A stretch of 64,000 nucleotides of DNA, from contig PGYV01000007.1 in the NCBI GenBank assembly GCA_002839855.1, forward strand, positions 152,615 to 216,614. Reading direction: 5' to 3'. Shown here one piece after another: positions 34,464 to 41,385 of this stretch. The stretch's first letter is position 1, and each line of letters opens with the position of its first letter. The notes under the pieces were generated by a model. It made no database searches and was not told where the DNA came from. It saw only the letters and a list, made by a program, of their open reading frames with translations. The stretch is from Candidatus Goldiibacteriota bacterium HGW-Goldbacteria-1. GTDB lineage: Bacteria; Oederibacteriota; PGYV01. Position numbers and translations under genes: made by a program.

Positions 34464-35147
34464 TCAGATGTACTGCTTTTTCTGTATTATAAACAGCGCG
34501 TCTTCCGCGAAAAAATTGGCAAAAAGAGATTTTCTGCGCATTCTGTTGCCGTTTTTTACAAGATAAATTTCCTTTAATATTTTTATGCCGTTCTTCGCGC
34601 AGAATTCTTTAAAGTCCTTAACTGTAAGGTGCCTGATATTGGGCGTGTTATACCATTCATAAGGAAGCTTTGACGTTTTTGGCATCACTCCCCTGAAAAA
34701 CAATCCGAACCTTATGGAATGATGCGCAAAGTTTGGAAAAGAAACAATTGCTTTTGAACCTATGCGCACAATGTGCTGCAAAACGCTGTCCGGCCTTTGC
34801 ACCGCCTGCATTGTCTCTGTCATTATTACATAATCATATGATTTATCTTTATACTGGGAAAGCCCTTCGTCTATGTCTTCCTGAATTACGGATACGCCTT
34901 TTTTTACGCAGTTCAATACGGCTTCCGTACTTATATCTATACCAAGGCCATAAATGTCTTTTCTGTCCATTAATAGTTTTAGAAGGTCGCCGTTTCCGCA
35001 CCCAAGGTCAAGCACCCTTGCCTTGTCTTCTATAACGGCGGAGATTTCCTCGTTTATCCTGTTTTCGTATGCCTGTCTGTCCGTTGTCAATTTTTTCAGC
35101 CTTTCCGTATCATATGTTTTTACTTCCACCCTTATCTTTTCATTCAC
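34464..35147 (-). CDS. metW: MetW-type methyltransferase-like protein
   Basis: A 227-aa protein with a class I SAM-binding fold: VLDLGCGNGDLLKLL (motif I), GLGIDIS (motif II), and the MetW blocks YDYVIMTETMQAVQRPDSVL, ALLSFPNF-like AIVSFPNFAHHSIRFGLFFRG and LPYEWYNTPNIRHLTVKDF. It begins two bases after metX. In other bacteria MetW partners MetX in the acylhomoserine branch of methionine synthesis, perhaps by activating or stabilising it. Some 25-30 residues precede motif I, longer than the shortest MetW proteins. Confidence 0.92.
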   Translation of the reverse strand: MNEKIRVEVKTYDTERLKKLTTDRQAYENRINEEISAVIEDKARVLDLGCGNGDLLKLLMDRKDIYGLGIDISTEAVLNCVKKGVSVIQEDIDEGLSQYKDKSYDYVIMTETMQAVQRPDSVLQHIVRIGSKAIVSFPNFAHHSIRFGLFFRGVMPKTSKLPYEWYNTPNIRHLTVKDFKEFCAKNGIKILKEIYLVKNGNRMRRKSLFANFFAEDALFIIQKKQYI

Positions 35148-35149
35148 TG

Positions 35150-36370
35150 CTATGTCCTTGAATGTAATAGGAAATTCTTTATTGCCTGTGACAGAATTTT
35201 ATTTTCATTCATCGTCTTTTTTTCAAGAAGAAAAGCGTCGTGGCCGTGCTTGCTGTCAATTTCTATATAGGATACGTCTTTGTTATTCACCCTTAGCGCT
35301 TCCACTATTGCTTTTGACTGGTCAGGGGAAAAAAGCATGTCAGAAGTAAAAGAGATAAGAAGATACTCCGCTTTAGTGCGTTTCATCGCCTGTTTTAAAG
35401 AGCCGCCGCCCCACTTGGCCGCGGCGTCATAATAATCCATTGCCTTTGTTATATAAAGGTAGCTGTTCGCGTCAAACCTCTTTACAAATTTTTCCCCCTG
35501 ATACGCAAGGTAGCTTTCCACGGCAAACTCCCTTTCAAAATCCTTGTCAAACACAGTGGACCCGGTAGTACACGGTACCTCTTTTTCATACCTTATTTTA
35601 TAGCTTAAATTTTTATCGCCGCTCTGCAGCCTGCGTTTGAATTTTTCAGCCATTCCTTCTTCGCTTAAATATGTGATGTGCCCTATCATCCTTGCGATGG
35701 CAAGCCCTTTTAATTTTTTATCTTTGCCGTAATACTCCCCGTTTTCCCATTCTGTGTCAGACTTTATGGCATTTCTGCCTACTGTGTCAAACGCAATTTC
35801 CTGGTCAGATAAAGCGGCGCACGAAGCGATTACAATGGCGCTTTTGGGGACGTCCGGAAACTGCAGCGTCCATTCAATTGCCTGCATTCCGCCCATAGAC
35901 CCGCCTATTACCGTCACAAGCTGGCTGATACCAAGCGAATCTAAAAGCGCCTTCTGCGCTTTTACCATGTCGGATATTGTGACAATTGGAAATGAAAGCC
36001 CGTATGGCTTTCCTGTCTTGGGGTTTAAGGAAGACGGACCTGTGGAACCGTAGCAGCTTCCTATTACATTGGAACACAAAATAAAATACTTGTTGGTGTC
36101 CATTGCCTTGCCGGGGCCCACCATAAGGTCCCACCAGCCTGGCTTGTTCTGCCCTTCAAGATAACCTGCCACATGCGCGTCGCCGGACAGGGCGTGCAGG
36201 ATTAAAATAGCATTGGTTTTATCTTTATTCAGTTCGCCGTATGCTTCATAAGAAAGGGTTACAGGGCCAAGTTTCTGCCCGCTTTCAAGGATAAGTTCAT
36301 TGGGAGATTCGCCGAATGTGAAAAACTGCGGTTTAACAACAGGTTGTGCATTACCGGGGGGTTTTTCCAT
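35150..36370 (-). CDS. metX: Homoserine O-acetyltransferase/succinyltransferase MetX
   Basis: A 406-aa alpha/beta hydrolase that acylates homoserine in methionine synthesis. LSGDAHVAG, GSCYGSTGPSSLNPKTGKPYG (oxyanion region), the nucleophile in VIGGSMGGMQAIEW, and the catalytic Asp and His in SFTSDMLFSP and DSKHGHDAFLLE. Length is normal for the family. Acetyl versus succinyl specificity cannot be set by eye. A good AAAGGAGAG precedes the ATG. It forms a coupled pair with metW. I found no SAM riboswitch upstream. Confidence 0.95.
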   Translation of the reverse strand: MEKPPGNAQPVVKPQFFTFGESPNELILESGQKLGPVTLSYEAYGELNKDKTNAILILHALSGDAHVAGYLEGQNKPGWWDLMVGPGKAMDTNKYFILCSNVIGSCYGSTGPSSLNPKTGKPYGLSFPIVTISDMVKAQKALLDSLGISQLVTVIGGSMGGMQAIEWTLQFPDVPKSAIVIASCAALSDQEIAFDTVGRNAIKSDTEWENGEYYGKDKKLKGLAIARMIGHITYLSEEGMAEKFKRRLQSGDKNLSYKIRYEKEVPCTTGSTVFDKDFEREFAVESYLAYQGEKFVKRFDANSYLYITKAMDYYDAAAKWGGGSLKQAMKRTKAEYLLISFTSDMLFSPDQSKAIVEALRVNNKDVSYIEIDSKHGHDAFLLEKKTMNENKILSQAIKNFLLHSRT

Positions 36371-36537
36371 TTACCGCGCGACACTCTCCTTTACCGGAAT
36401 TTTTTTATTCTGTAATGATAATTTAACATATTCACGCAGGAATACAAGAAAAAATTAAACTGTTGTTAAGGCAGAACATAAATATCCGGTCTGATGCAGG
36501 TATACTTTAAAAACGAGCTTTTTCCTGCCTGACTTTT

Positions 36538-36600
36538 TTGTACATGTACAATTTTGTCGGTTGTATTTTATCTTATACCCGCTGTTATTTTGTGATAACA
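36538..36600 (+). promoter_or_regulatory. Palindromes upstream of queH
   Basis: TTGTACATGTACAA (36538-36551) is a perfect palindrome; TGTTAT (36583-36588) and ATAACA (36595-36600) form a second inverted repeat with a 6-bp gap. Both lie between the divergent metX and queH genes, so either could be an operator for one or both. Confidence 0.5.
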
Positions 36601-36632
36601 TGACAATATTATATTATAAGGAGATGTAAAGG

Positions 36633-37166
36633 ATGAAAATACTGCTGCTTGTCTGCTGTGCACCGGACGCTACTTACAGCACTTTGGCGCTGCGCGAAGC
36701 GGGATACGAAGTTATAACGTATTTCTATAATCCCTGCATCCATCCTCAAGAAGAGTATGATAAACGCCGCGGCGCCATGACGCAGCTTGCGGAAAAAATG
36801 TCAATTGAGGACATAAAAGAAGTGCCGTATGATCCGGAACGTTTTTTTGAAGCGGTTAAAGGTTTTGAAAATGAACCTGAAGGCGGCAAACGCTGCGACA
36901 TCTGTTTTAAACTACGCCTTCTGGAAGCCGCACGCAAATGCAAAGAACTTGGGCTGGAAATTTTTGCGTCCACGCTTACCATTTCCCCACACAAGAACGC
37001 CGTTCTTGTAAACAAGCTTGGAAATGAAGCCGCCGCACAATACGGGGTAAAATATTACGAATCTGATTTTAAAAAGAAAGACGGATTTAAAAAATCAATT
37101 ACAATGTCTAAAGATTTCGGCCTTTACAGGCAGAATTACTGCGGATGCTTATTTTCAATGAAGTAA
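36633..37166 (+). CDS. queH: Epoxyqueuosine reductase QueH
   Basis: A 177-aa iron-sulfur enzyme for the last step of queuosine tRNA modification. It carries the conserved cysteine pattern of QueH (DUF208): C8C9 near the start (LLLVCCAPD), C88 and C91 in KRCDICFKLRL, and C170/C172 in NYCGCLFS. FYNPCIHP and TLTISPHKN are also family blocks. The residue after CAP is Asp instead of the usual Cys (CCAPC), a variation worth noting. An AAGGAG site precedes the ATG. It is transcribed alone, divergent from metX. Confidence 0.92.
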   Translation: MKILLLVCCAPDATYSTLALREAGYEVITYFYNPCIHPQEEYDKRRGAMTQLAEKMSIEDIKEVPYDPERFFEAVKGFENEPEGGKRCDICFKLRLLEAARKCKELGLEIFASTLTISPHKNAVLVNKLGNEAAAQYGVKYYESDFKKKDGFKKSITMSKDFGLYRQNYCGCLFSMK

Positions 37167-37188
37167 ATATTTATCCCATAGACTGAAG

Positions 37189-37276
37189 CCGAGGTACGGA
37201 TGCACAGATGGTCGGAGGGACGGAAGTAAAGACAAACAACAAATCAACTGCCGCGCCTTAAAAGGCGCGCCTACCA
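37189..37276. repeat. Octamer-phased repeat and GC palindrome
   Basis: TACGGATGCACAGATGGTCG and GACGGAAG octamers (37195-37225), then a palindrome with GCGCCTT and AAGGCGC (37245-37276). They lie between queH and the second 203-bp element. Confidence 0.65.
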
Positions 37277-37299
37277 GTACATATACCAAAAAGACAATA

Positions 37300-37502
37300 C
37301 CGGGATTGGGTGTGTTTTTTCAGTGCGCGCCGCCCTAACATACTATGTATACGACAAGAACCATTTAATGCAGCGCCGGCATATTCGGATGTGCCGCGGG
37401 CTCAGGATTGCCAATGAATTAACATACCTATTGATTTCAAGTTTATTTGGATACAATATTACCAATTTGCGGCGCGTACTGAAAAAATATACCCAACCCC
37501 GG
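37300..37502. mobile_element. 203-bp element with terminal inverted repeats (copy 2)
   Basis: It starts CCGGGATTGGGTGTG and ends with the near-complement ACCCAACCCCGG; 30 of 34 TIR positions match. Length is identical to copy 1. Internal sequence has several clustered G/A differences in the first half. The frame 37323-37505 gives a 60-aa product parallel to copy 1. The 37167-37623 gap contains nothing else but repeats and a TIR-like fragment at 37584-37610. Confidence 0.7.
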
Positions 37503-37505
37503 TGA
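37323..37505 (+). CDS. Possible 60-aa protein inside the 203-bp element, copy 2
   Basis: Same GTG start, length and frame as the copy at 30612. The shared C-terminal half (RGL-IANELTYLLIS-LFGY and ITNLRRVLKKYTQ) is nearly unchanged while codons 6-14 differ in nearly every position. The stop is TGA in the right TIR where copy 1 has TAA. There is no Shine-Dalgarno, so translation is doubtful. Confidence 0.35.
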   Translation: MRAALTYYVYDKNHLMQRRHIRMCRGLRIANELTYLLISSLFGYNITNLRRVLKKYTQPR

Positions 37506-37610
37506 AGCCGAGGGACGGATGCACGGATGGTCGGAGGGACGAAAGTAAAGATAAAACAAACATTAAAAATTAAGAGAAAAAAACAGGAATTGTGTGTGTT
37601 TTTAAACAGG
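37505..37610. repeat. Octamer repeat and degenerate TIR fragment
   Basis: GGGACGGATGCACGGATGG octamers (37510-37545) are followed at 37584-37610 by CAGGAATTGTGTGTG plus a T run, a poor match to the left TIR of the 203-bp element. It may be a decayed third copy. Confidence 0.5.
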
Positions 37611-37623
37611 AATAATAGAAAAT

Positions 37624-38919
37624 TTATATTTTAAATTTTTCCATCTGCGAAGAAAGGATTGAAATGGTCTCTGACATTTTTGAAGCGGTTTCTGCCACCT
37701 GCTGGGCGTGGCCAACCTGTTCTTCCGCGGATGATGACACCTGTTCTGAAGATGCAGAAGCTTCTTCAGTTGCTGCTGCCACCTGTTCCATCTGCATGAA
37801 AACATCTTCAATTGACTTTGTAATGTCGCCAAACATTTTATCCACGTTTTCCATAAGTTCCATACCTTCATTGGCTGTCTTGTTTGTCTCTTCCGTTATG
37901 CTGGCAGCGTGTTCCGAATACTGCAGGATTTCTTTTAATATTTTTGTTACTTCTTTTGTAGACTTGGCGGAATCATCCGCAAGTTTTCCAACTTCTGTGG
38001 CCACCACGGCAAACCCGCGGCCTGCCTGCCCGGCGCGCGCGGCTTCAATGGCCGCGTTTAATGAAAGCAGGTTGGTCTGTGACGTAATTTCCTGAATAAC
38101 CTTGACTATGTCGCCTATTTTGGAAGCACGCTCCCCAAGCTGCCGTATTATATTGGAATCTTTTTCAACTGATTCTTTCATGGACTTCATTTTATCAGAA
38201 AGCCCTGTTACCATTTCATTTCCGCTCTTTGACATTTCACTGGTATTCTTGGCCGATTCCGCCACGGCCTGCGCGGTTTCCGCTATTACCTGATTGGCGC
38301 CGGAAATCTGGTTCATTGTTTCAGTGACCTGTTCCGTGGCATTTCTTGAATCTTCTGAAACCCTTGCAAGTTCCTGTGAAGATTCACTTAAAAAATTAGA
38401 CGTTGATTTGATATCATTAAGCAGGTTTTCTATACTTTCCACCATTTTTTTAAAGGAAATACCAAGCTGGTCTTCTTTTGAACGCATAAAGACATCCGTA
38501 TTAAGGTTGCCTTCCGCAATCTGTTTTGCGCAGTAGGTCATCTTTTTTTCTGCCTGAATAAGAATATTTGTTTTCTTGCCAAGTTCATTCATCATCTCAT
38601 CGCCGGTCTTTTCATTCGCGGCAACGCTTAAATTTCCTTTTGACAAAGCGTCAATCACCTGAAAATAATCGCTTAAACCAATTGACTGATTAAGGATTGT
38701 ATTATGAAGTTTTTTATTTTCAGTAAACAGTTTGCGCAGTTCCAGCCCTATAAAGCCGGCAAGGATAAATATTGCAAACGCAAGCAGTATAAAAACGGCG
38801 GGGCCCGAGCTTATTTTTTCAAGCCACTGCATTAATCCTATAATGGCGGCTATAAAAAGCAAAACTGCCGCAGCGCCAAAAAAAACCGTGATTTTCTGTT
38901 CTCTGTTCAGTTTGACCAC
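37624..38919 (-). CDS. Methyl-accepting chemotaxis protein without a periplasmic domain
   Basis: A 431-aa chemoreceptor. Two close membrane segments (about 12-30 and 38-58) leave almost no periplasmic loop, so it must sense a membrane or cytoplasmic cue or the energy state. Two HAMP-like parts with [10 protein letters not shown] and [10 protein letters not shown] motifs (about 95-150) follow, then the long coiled-coil signalling domain with the hairpin tip [20 protein letters not shown] and [18 protein letters not shown]. No CheR-docking pentapeptide is seen at the end. No other chemotaxis gene is in the window. Confidence 0.93.
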   Translation of the reverse strand: MVKLNREQKITVFFGAAAVLLFIAAIIGLMQWLEKISSGPAVFILLAFAIFILAGFIGLELRKLFTENKKLHNTILNQSIGLSDYFQVIDALSKGNLSVAANEKTGDEMMNELGKKTNILIQAEKKMTYCAKQIAEGNLNTDVFMRSKEDQLGISFKKMVESIENLLNDIKSTSNFLSESSQELARVSEDSRNATEQVTETMNQISGANQVIAETAQAVAESAKNTSEMSKSGNEMVTGLSDKMKSMKESVEKDSNIIRQLGERASKIGDIVKVIQEITSQTNLLSLNAAIEAARAGQAGRGFAVVATEVGKLADDSAKSTKEVTKILKEILQYSEHAASITEETNKTANEGMELMENVDKMFGDITKSIEDVFMQMEQVAAATEEASASSEQVSSSAEEQVGHAQQVAETASKMSETISILSSQMEKFKI

Positions 38920-39014
38920 TTATTTACGCCTTTCATGACTTTTTTATTTAAGGTAATTATGGCCTTTGTTATTTCTTATAATAACATATAATATTTGAAT
39001 TATCTGCCTGTTTT

Positions 39015-39815
39015 TTATACAGGCGACCCTATCACAATTATACCTATAATAATGAAGACAGCAGCGCCTAATACCGGAAGTATATCTTCTATAATATGGC
39101 CTGCTTTTTTAAACTTTTCGCCCACTGCTTTTTCCCTGACAAACCATACCGCCATCGACACCGCCGTAGTGGCAAGCGCCATTCCCGACATAAAAATAAG
39201 CATAAACCATACAGCCTGCTTTACAAGCCCCAGCGCAATAGCTGTAACAATTATTCCGCTTGTAACCGGACAGGGAATAATTCCCGCGTTAAAAGCTATA
39301 ATAAAAGGATTCCCGTCGTTTTTAAGGTCGTGGTCGTGGCAGTGCGCGCAGACATGTTTTATCTTGGCAATAATAAAGGTATAAAGCATATAAGCGCCGA
39401 TGCTTATTGTAATACCGCCGGCTACAAATTTCATAATTTCATTTAACCTGTCAACGGAAACTGTGGATTTTAAAAGAAACCATGTGCCAAAGACCACCAC
39501 GGATGCTGATAAGGCGTGAAAAACCGCGGTCATTGACGAAGCAATAAGGACATTTTTAAATTTTCTTTTGGACGCAACAACCCAAGCCTGTACTATAATT
39601 CCGCCGTGCGCCATTCCAACGCCATGAAGAAGCCCATAAACAAAAAGTATAAACGCCACTCCCCAGAATGCGCCAGGACTTCCTTCTTTAAGCGCCTCTA
39701 TCGCTTCATGAATTGCGCCAAGTTTACCGCCATGGTCATGCCCGTCTTCGGCATAAACCGGAACGGAGGCGATAAATACAAACAGTTGAAATAACAGAAT
39801 TTTTATTTTTTTCAT
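39015..39815 (-). CDS. NicO/RcnA-like nickel/cobalt exporter
   Basis: A 266-aa inner-membrane transporter. A signal-like start (MKKIKILLFQLFVFIASVPVYA) is followed by a His-rich DGHDHGGK segment, a first helix block with FVYGLLHGVGMAHGGIIVQAW (compare GLxHALGPGHGK of NicO), a cytoplasmic His/Cys loop CAHCHDHD (metal-binding), and NAGIIPCPVTSGIIV with the family PCP motif. About six membrane segments. The expected role is efflux of Ni, Co or another soft metal. No metal-responsive operator was found. Confidence 0.85.
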   Translation of the reverse strand: MKKIKILLFQLFVFIASVPVYAEDGHDHGGKLGAIHEAIEALKEGSPGAFWGVAFILFVYGLLHGVGMAHGGIIVQAWVVASKRKFKNVLIASSMTAVFHALSASVVVFGTWFLLKSTVSVDRLNEIMKFVAGGITISIGAYMLYTFIIAKIKHVCAHCHDHDLKNDGNPFIIAFNAGIIPCPVTSGIIVTAIALGLVKQAVWFMLIFMSGMALATTAVSMAVWFVREKAVGEKFKKAGHIIEDILPVLGAAVFIIIGIIVIGSPV

Positions 39816-39858
39816 ATTCCTATTTTCCCCTAATTTTTGTAAAAAATCAAATATAAAG

Positions 39859-39946
39859 ACGGATGCTTGGACGCCTGGATGCTTAGTAAAACATTTTGTT
39901 TTCCGCTTATGCTTATCTGCTTATAGTTTAATTTGCTGTTATTTTT
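39859..39946. repeat. Octamer repeats of both sequence types
   Basis: GGATGCTTGGACGCCTGGAT (39861-39880) is followed by CCGCTTATGCTTATCTGCTT (39903-39922) and a TTTGCTGTT tail. It fills the gap after the NicO gene. Confidence 0.65.
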
Positions 39947-39957
39947 CCCGCCGCAAT

Positions 39958-40365
39958 TCATCCTGTACATTTTTTTACCATTTCAAGCACACATTCAGAG
40001 TCTTTAATCATTTTTTCAGCTTCTTTTGGTTTCATAATTCTTTCTTCATATTCCGCCATATTTTTTAGCCTGATAACTTTCATAGCTCTTTACCCAATAA
40101 GTTCCAGTTCATCTTTTTTCACGGTATTGATGCCATATATGAACCTTACGCCGTCTTCGTGATTAAACCCGGCATGCCTTTTGCGCATATGATTCACGCA
40201 CAATGCGTCCAGCGCGGATATGCAGCAATGAACAGCGCTTATAGGAGCGGACATTATTTCATTATTCTCAAGAGCCCTTTTTGCGCTTTTAAGGCATTCT
40301 TCAGAACGCCTTAAAAAATTTACATATAAATGTTTATCAACCGCCCTAAATTTGTATTTTTCCAT
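39958..40365 (-). pseudogene. HEPN-domain toxin gene interrupted by an in-frame TAA
   Basis: The first 91 codons encode a typical MNT-linked HEPN start (LRRSEECLKSAKRALENNE, AVHCCISALDALCVN, HAGFNHED) and stop at TAA (40092-40090). The same frame then reads on without another stop for 44 codons, giving RAMKVIRLKNMAEYEERI, MKPKEAEKMIKDSECVLEMV and KKC, which is the usual HEPN C-terminal part (LKNxAEYEERxxxxxEA). The joined length of 135 aa fits the family. One base change (AAA or CAA to TAA) or a sequencing error would explain it. A weak AAAGAG and an ATG at 40083 could also restart translation, giving a two-part protein. It follows the MNT gene by 24 bases, with its own AGAGGGG site. Confidence 0.8.
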
Positions 40366-40389
40366 CTCTACCCCTCTATTTTTACAAAT

Positions 40390-40977
40390 CTATATTATTT
40401 TTATTCCCTTTTCGGCCTCTTTTATTACGCCCAAATTTTTCTTCATTTTATACTCATCAGGCGTAATCATGTATGTTACCAGTGTGTTTCCAAAAGAACG
40501 CGAGATATATGTTTCAAGATCATTTAAAACGTTTTCAAGTTTTTGCAAATCTTTTTTTGAGTTTGCCACTACAAAAAGATCTATATCACTTTCCGGCTTG
40601 GATTTTTCTGAAGCAACAGAACCATAAACATAGGCCTTTTCAATAAGTTTTGCGGGAAGTTTTTCTTTAAATATATCCTTCATATATTCAACAGGGTTTT
40701 TAATATTTTCGAATGCCGAATATACACGCATAAGCATTTTAATCGCATAACTGTCTTTGTTTATACGAAAAAAATTTACATTTCCAGCCCTGCGGTGATG
40801 CATAGCATTCATAGCACAGTAATTGTTTAATATTCTGCTGACTGTCATAACCGGCAGTTCTGCCTGGCGGGCAAGTTCCCCCGCTGTTATTTCTGTTTTT
40901 TGCCCCATTATCAAACTAAAAAGCTTAAGTTTAACCCTGGAATTTATCAATTCATAAGGCATGGTATTTAAATCCAT
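40390..40977 (-). CDS. wHTH plus MNT nucleotidyltransferase antitoxin
   Basis: A 195-aa protein. Residues 1-75 form a winged HTH (TAGELARQAELPVMTVSRILNNYC), and 105-195 a minimal nucleotidyltransferase with the GSxxxxxxxxxxDxD pattern (GS 119-120, D131, D133 in ESDIDLFVV). MNT proteins neutralise the partner HEPN RNase, in studied cases by adding nucleotides to a Tyr. Here the added HTH suggests that the antitoxin also autoregulates: promoter and a nested palindrome lie directly upstream. It precedes the broken HEPN gene. Confidence 0.9.
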   Translation of the reverse strand: MDLNTMPYELINSRVKLKLFSLIMGQKTEITAGELARQAELPVMTVSRILNNYCAMNAMHHRRAGNVNFFRINKDSYAIKMLMRVYSAFENIKNPVEYMKDIFKEKLPAKLIEKAYVYGSVASEKSKPESDIDLFVVANSKKDLQKLENVLNDLETYISRSFGNTLVTYMITPDEYKMKKNLGVIKEAEKGIKII

Positions 40978-40986
40978 AACCGCTCC

Positions 40987-41032
40987 TTTAACATTTATGT
41001 TATAAGTATAACAAAAATGTTAAATATGTCAA
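40987..41032 (-). promoter_or_regulatory. Promoter overlapped by a nested palindrome (MNT-HEPN operon)
   Basis: Minus strand TTGACA (41032-41027), 16-bp spacer, TATACT (41010-41005). Outer arms TTTAACATTT (40987-40996) and AAATGTTAAA (41015-41024) match exactly; an inner repeat TGTTAT (40998-41003) and ATAACA (41008-41013) sits between. The overlap with the -10 suits autorepression by the wHTH-MNT protein. Confidence 0.7.
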
Positions 41033-41105
41033 TTATTTTCAGATTGTTTTTATGCTAAAGGTGTTCCGGCAGCCTATCAATCCATATCCCATAAATAAAG
41101 AATTT

Positions 41106-41385
41106 ACATCAACTGCCGCGGGCTAAAGACCCGCGTCTACCATTACCAAACCGACCTTCCGTACAGCCGTCCCTCTGGCTTTCTGTTTTCCGCTTATGCT
41201 TATCTGCTTATAGCTTAATTTGCTGTTATTTTATAACCTAGCCGCTTTCTTTATTCAACTGCCGCACTCTTAAGGGATGCGCCTACCAAATCTAAACCGT
41301 TCTGCTGAGCCACCGGGCTGCTTTCCTTCCGTCCCTCCGTGCATCCGTCCCTCTGTACCTCAGCCTTTTCGTCCCTCCGCCCATT
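41106..41385. repeat. Mixed repeat cluster before and inside the RND gene end
   Basis: Two GC-rich palindromes (41110-41142 and 41256-41287), a CCGCTTATGCTTATCTGC array (41190-41232) and TCCGTCCC/TCCGTGCA octamers (41153-41180, 41332-41385). The last octamers run into the RND reading frame and encode its end (EGRKG). The gap 40978-41359 contains only these. Confidence 0.7.

Noticed and set aside
36371-36632. SAM riboswitch upstream of metX
   Set aside because: No SAM-I/II core motifs or suitable stems were found on the minus strand.
38990-39015. Terminator at the end of the NicO gene
   Set aside because: A GCCTGT/ACAGGC stem overlaps the stop codon but is short and lacks a following T run.
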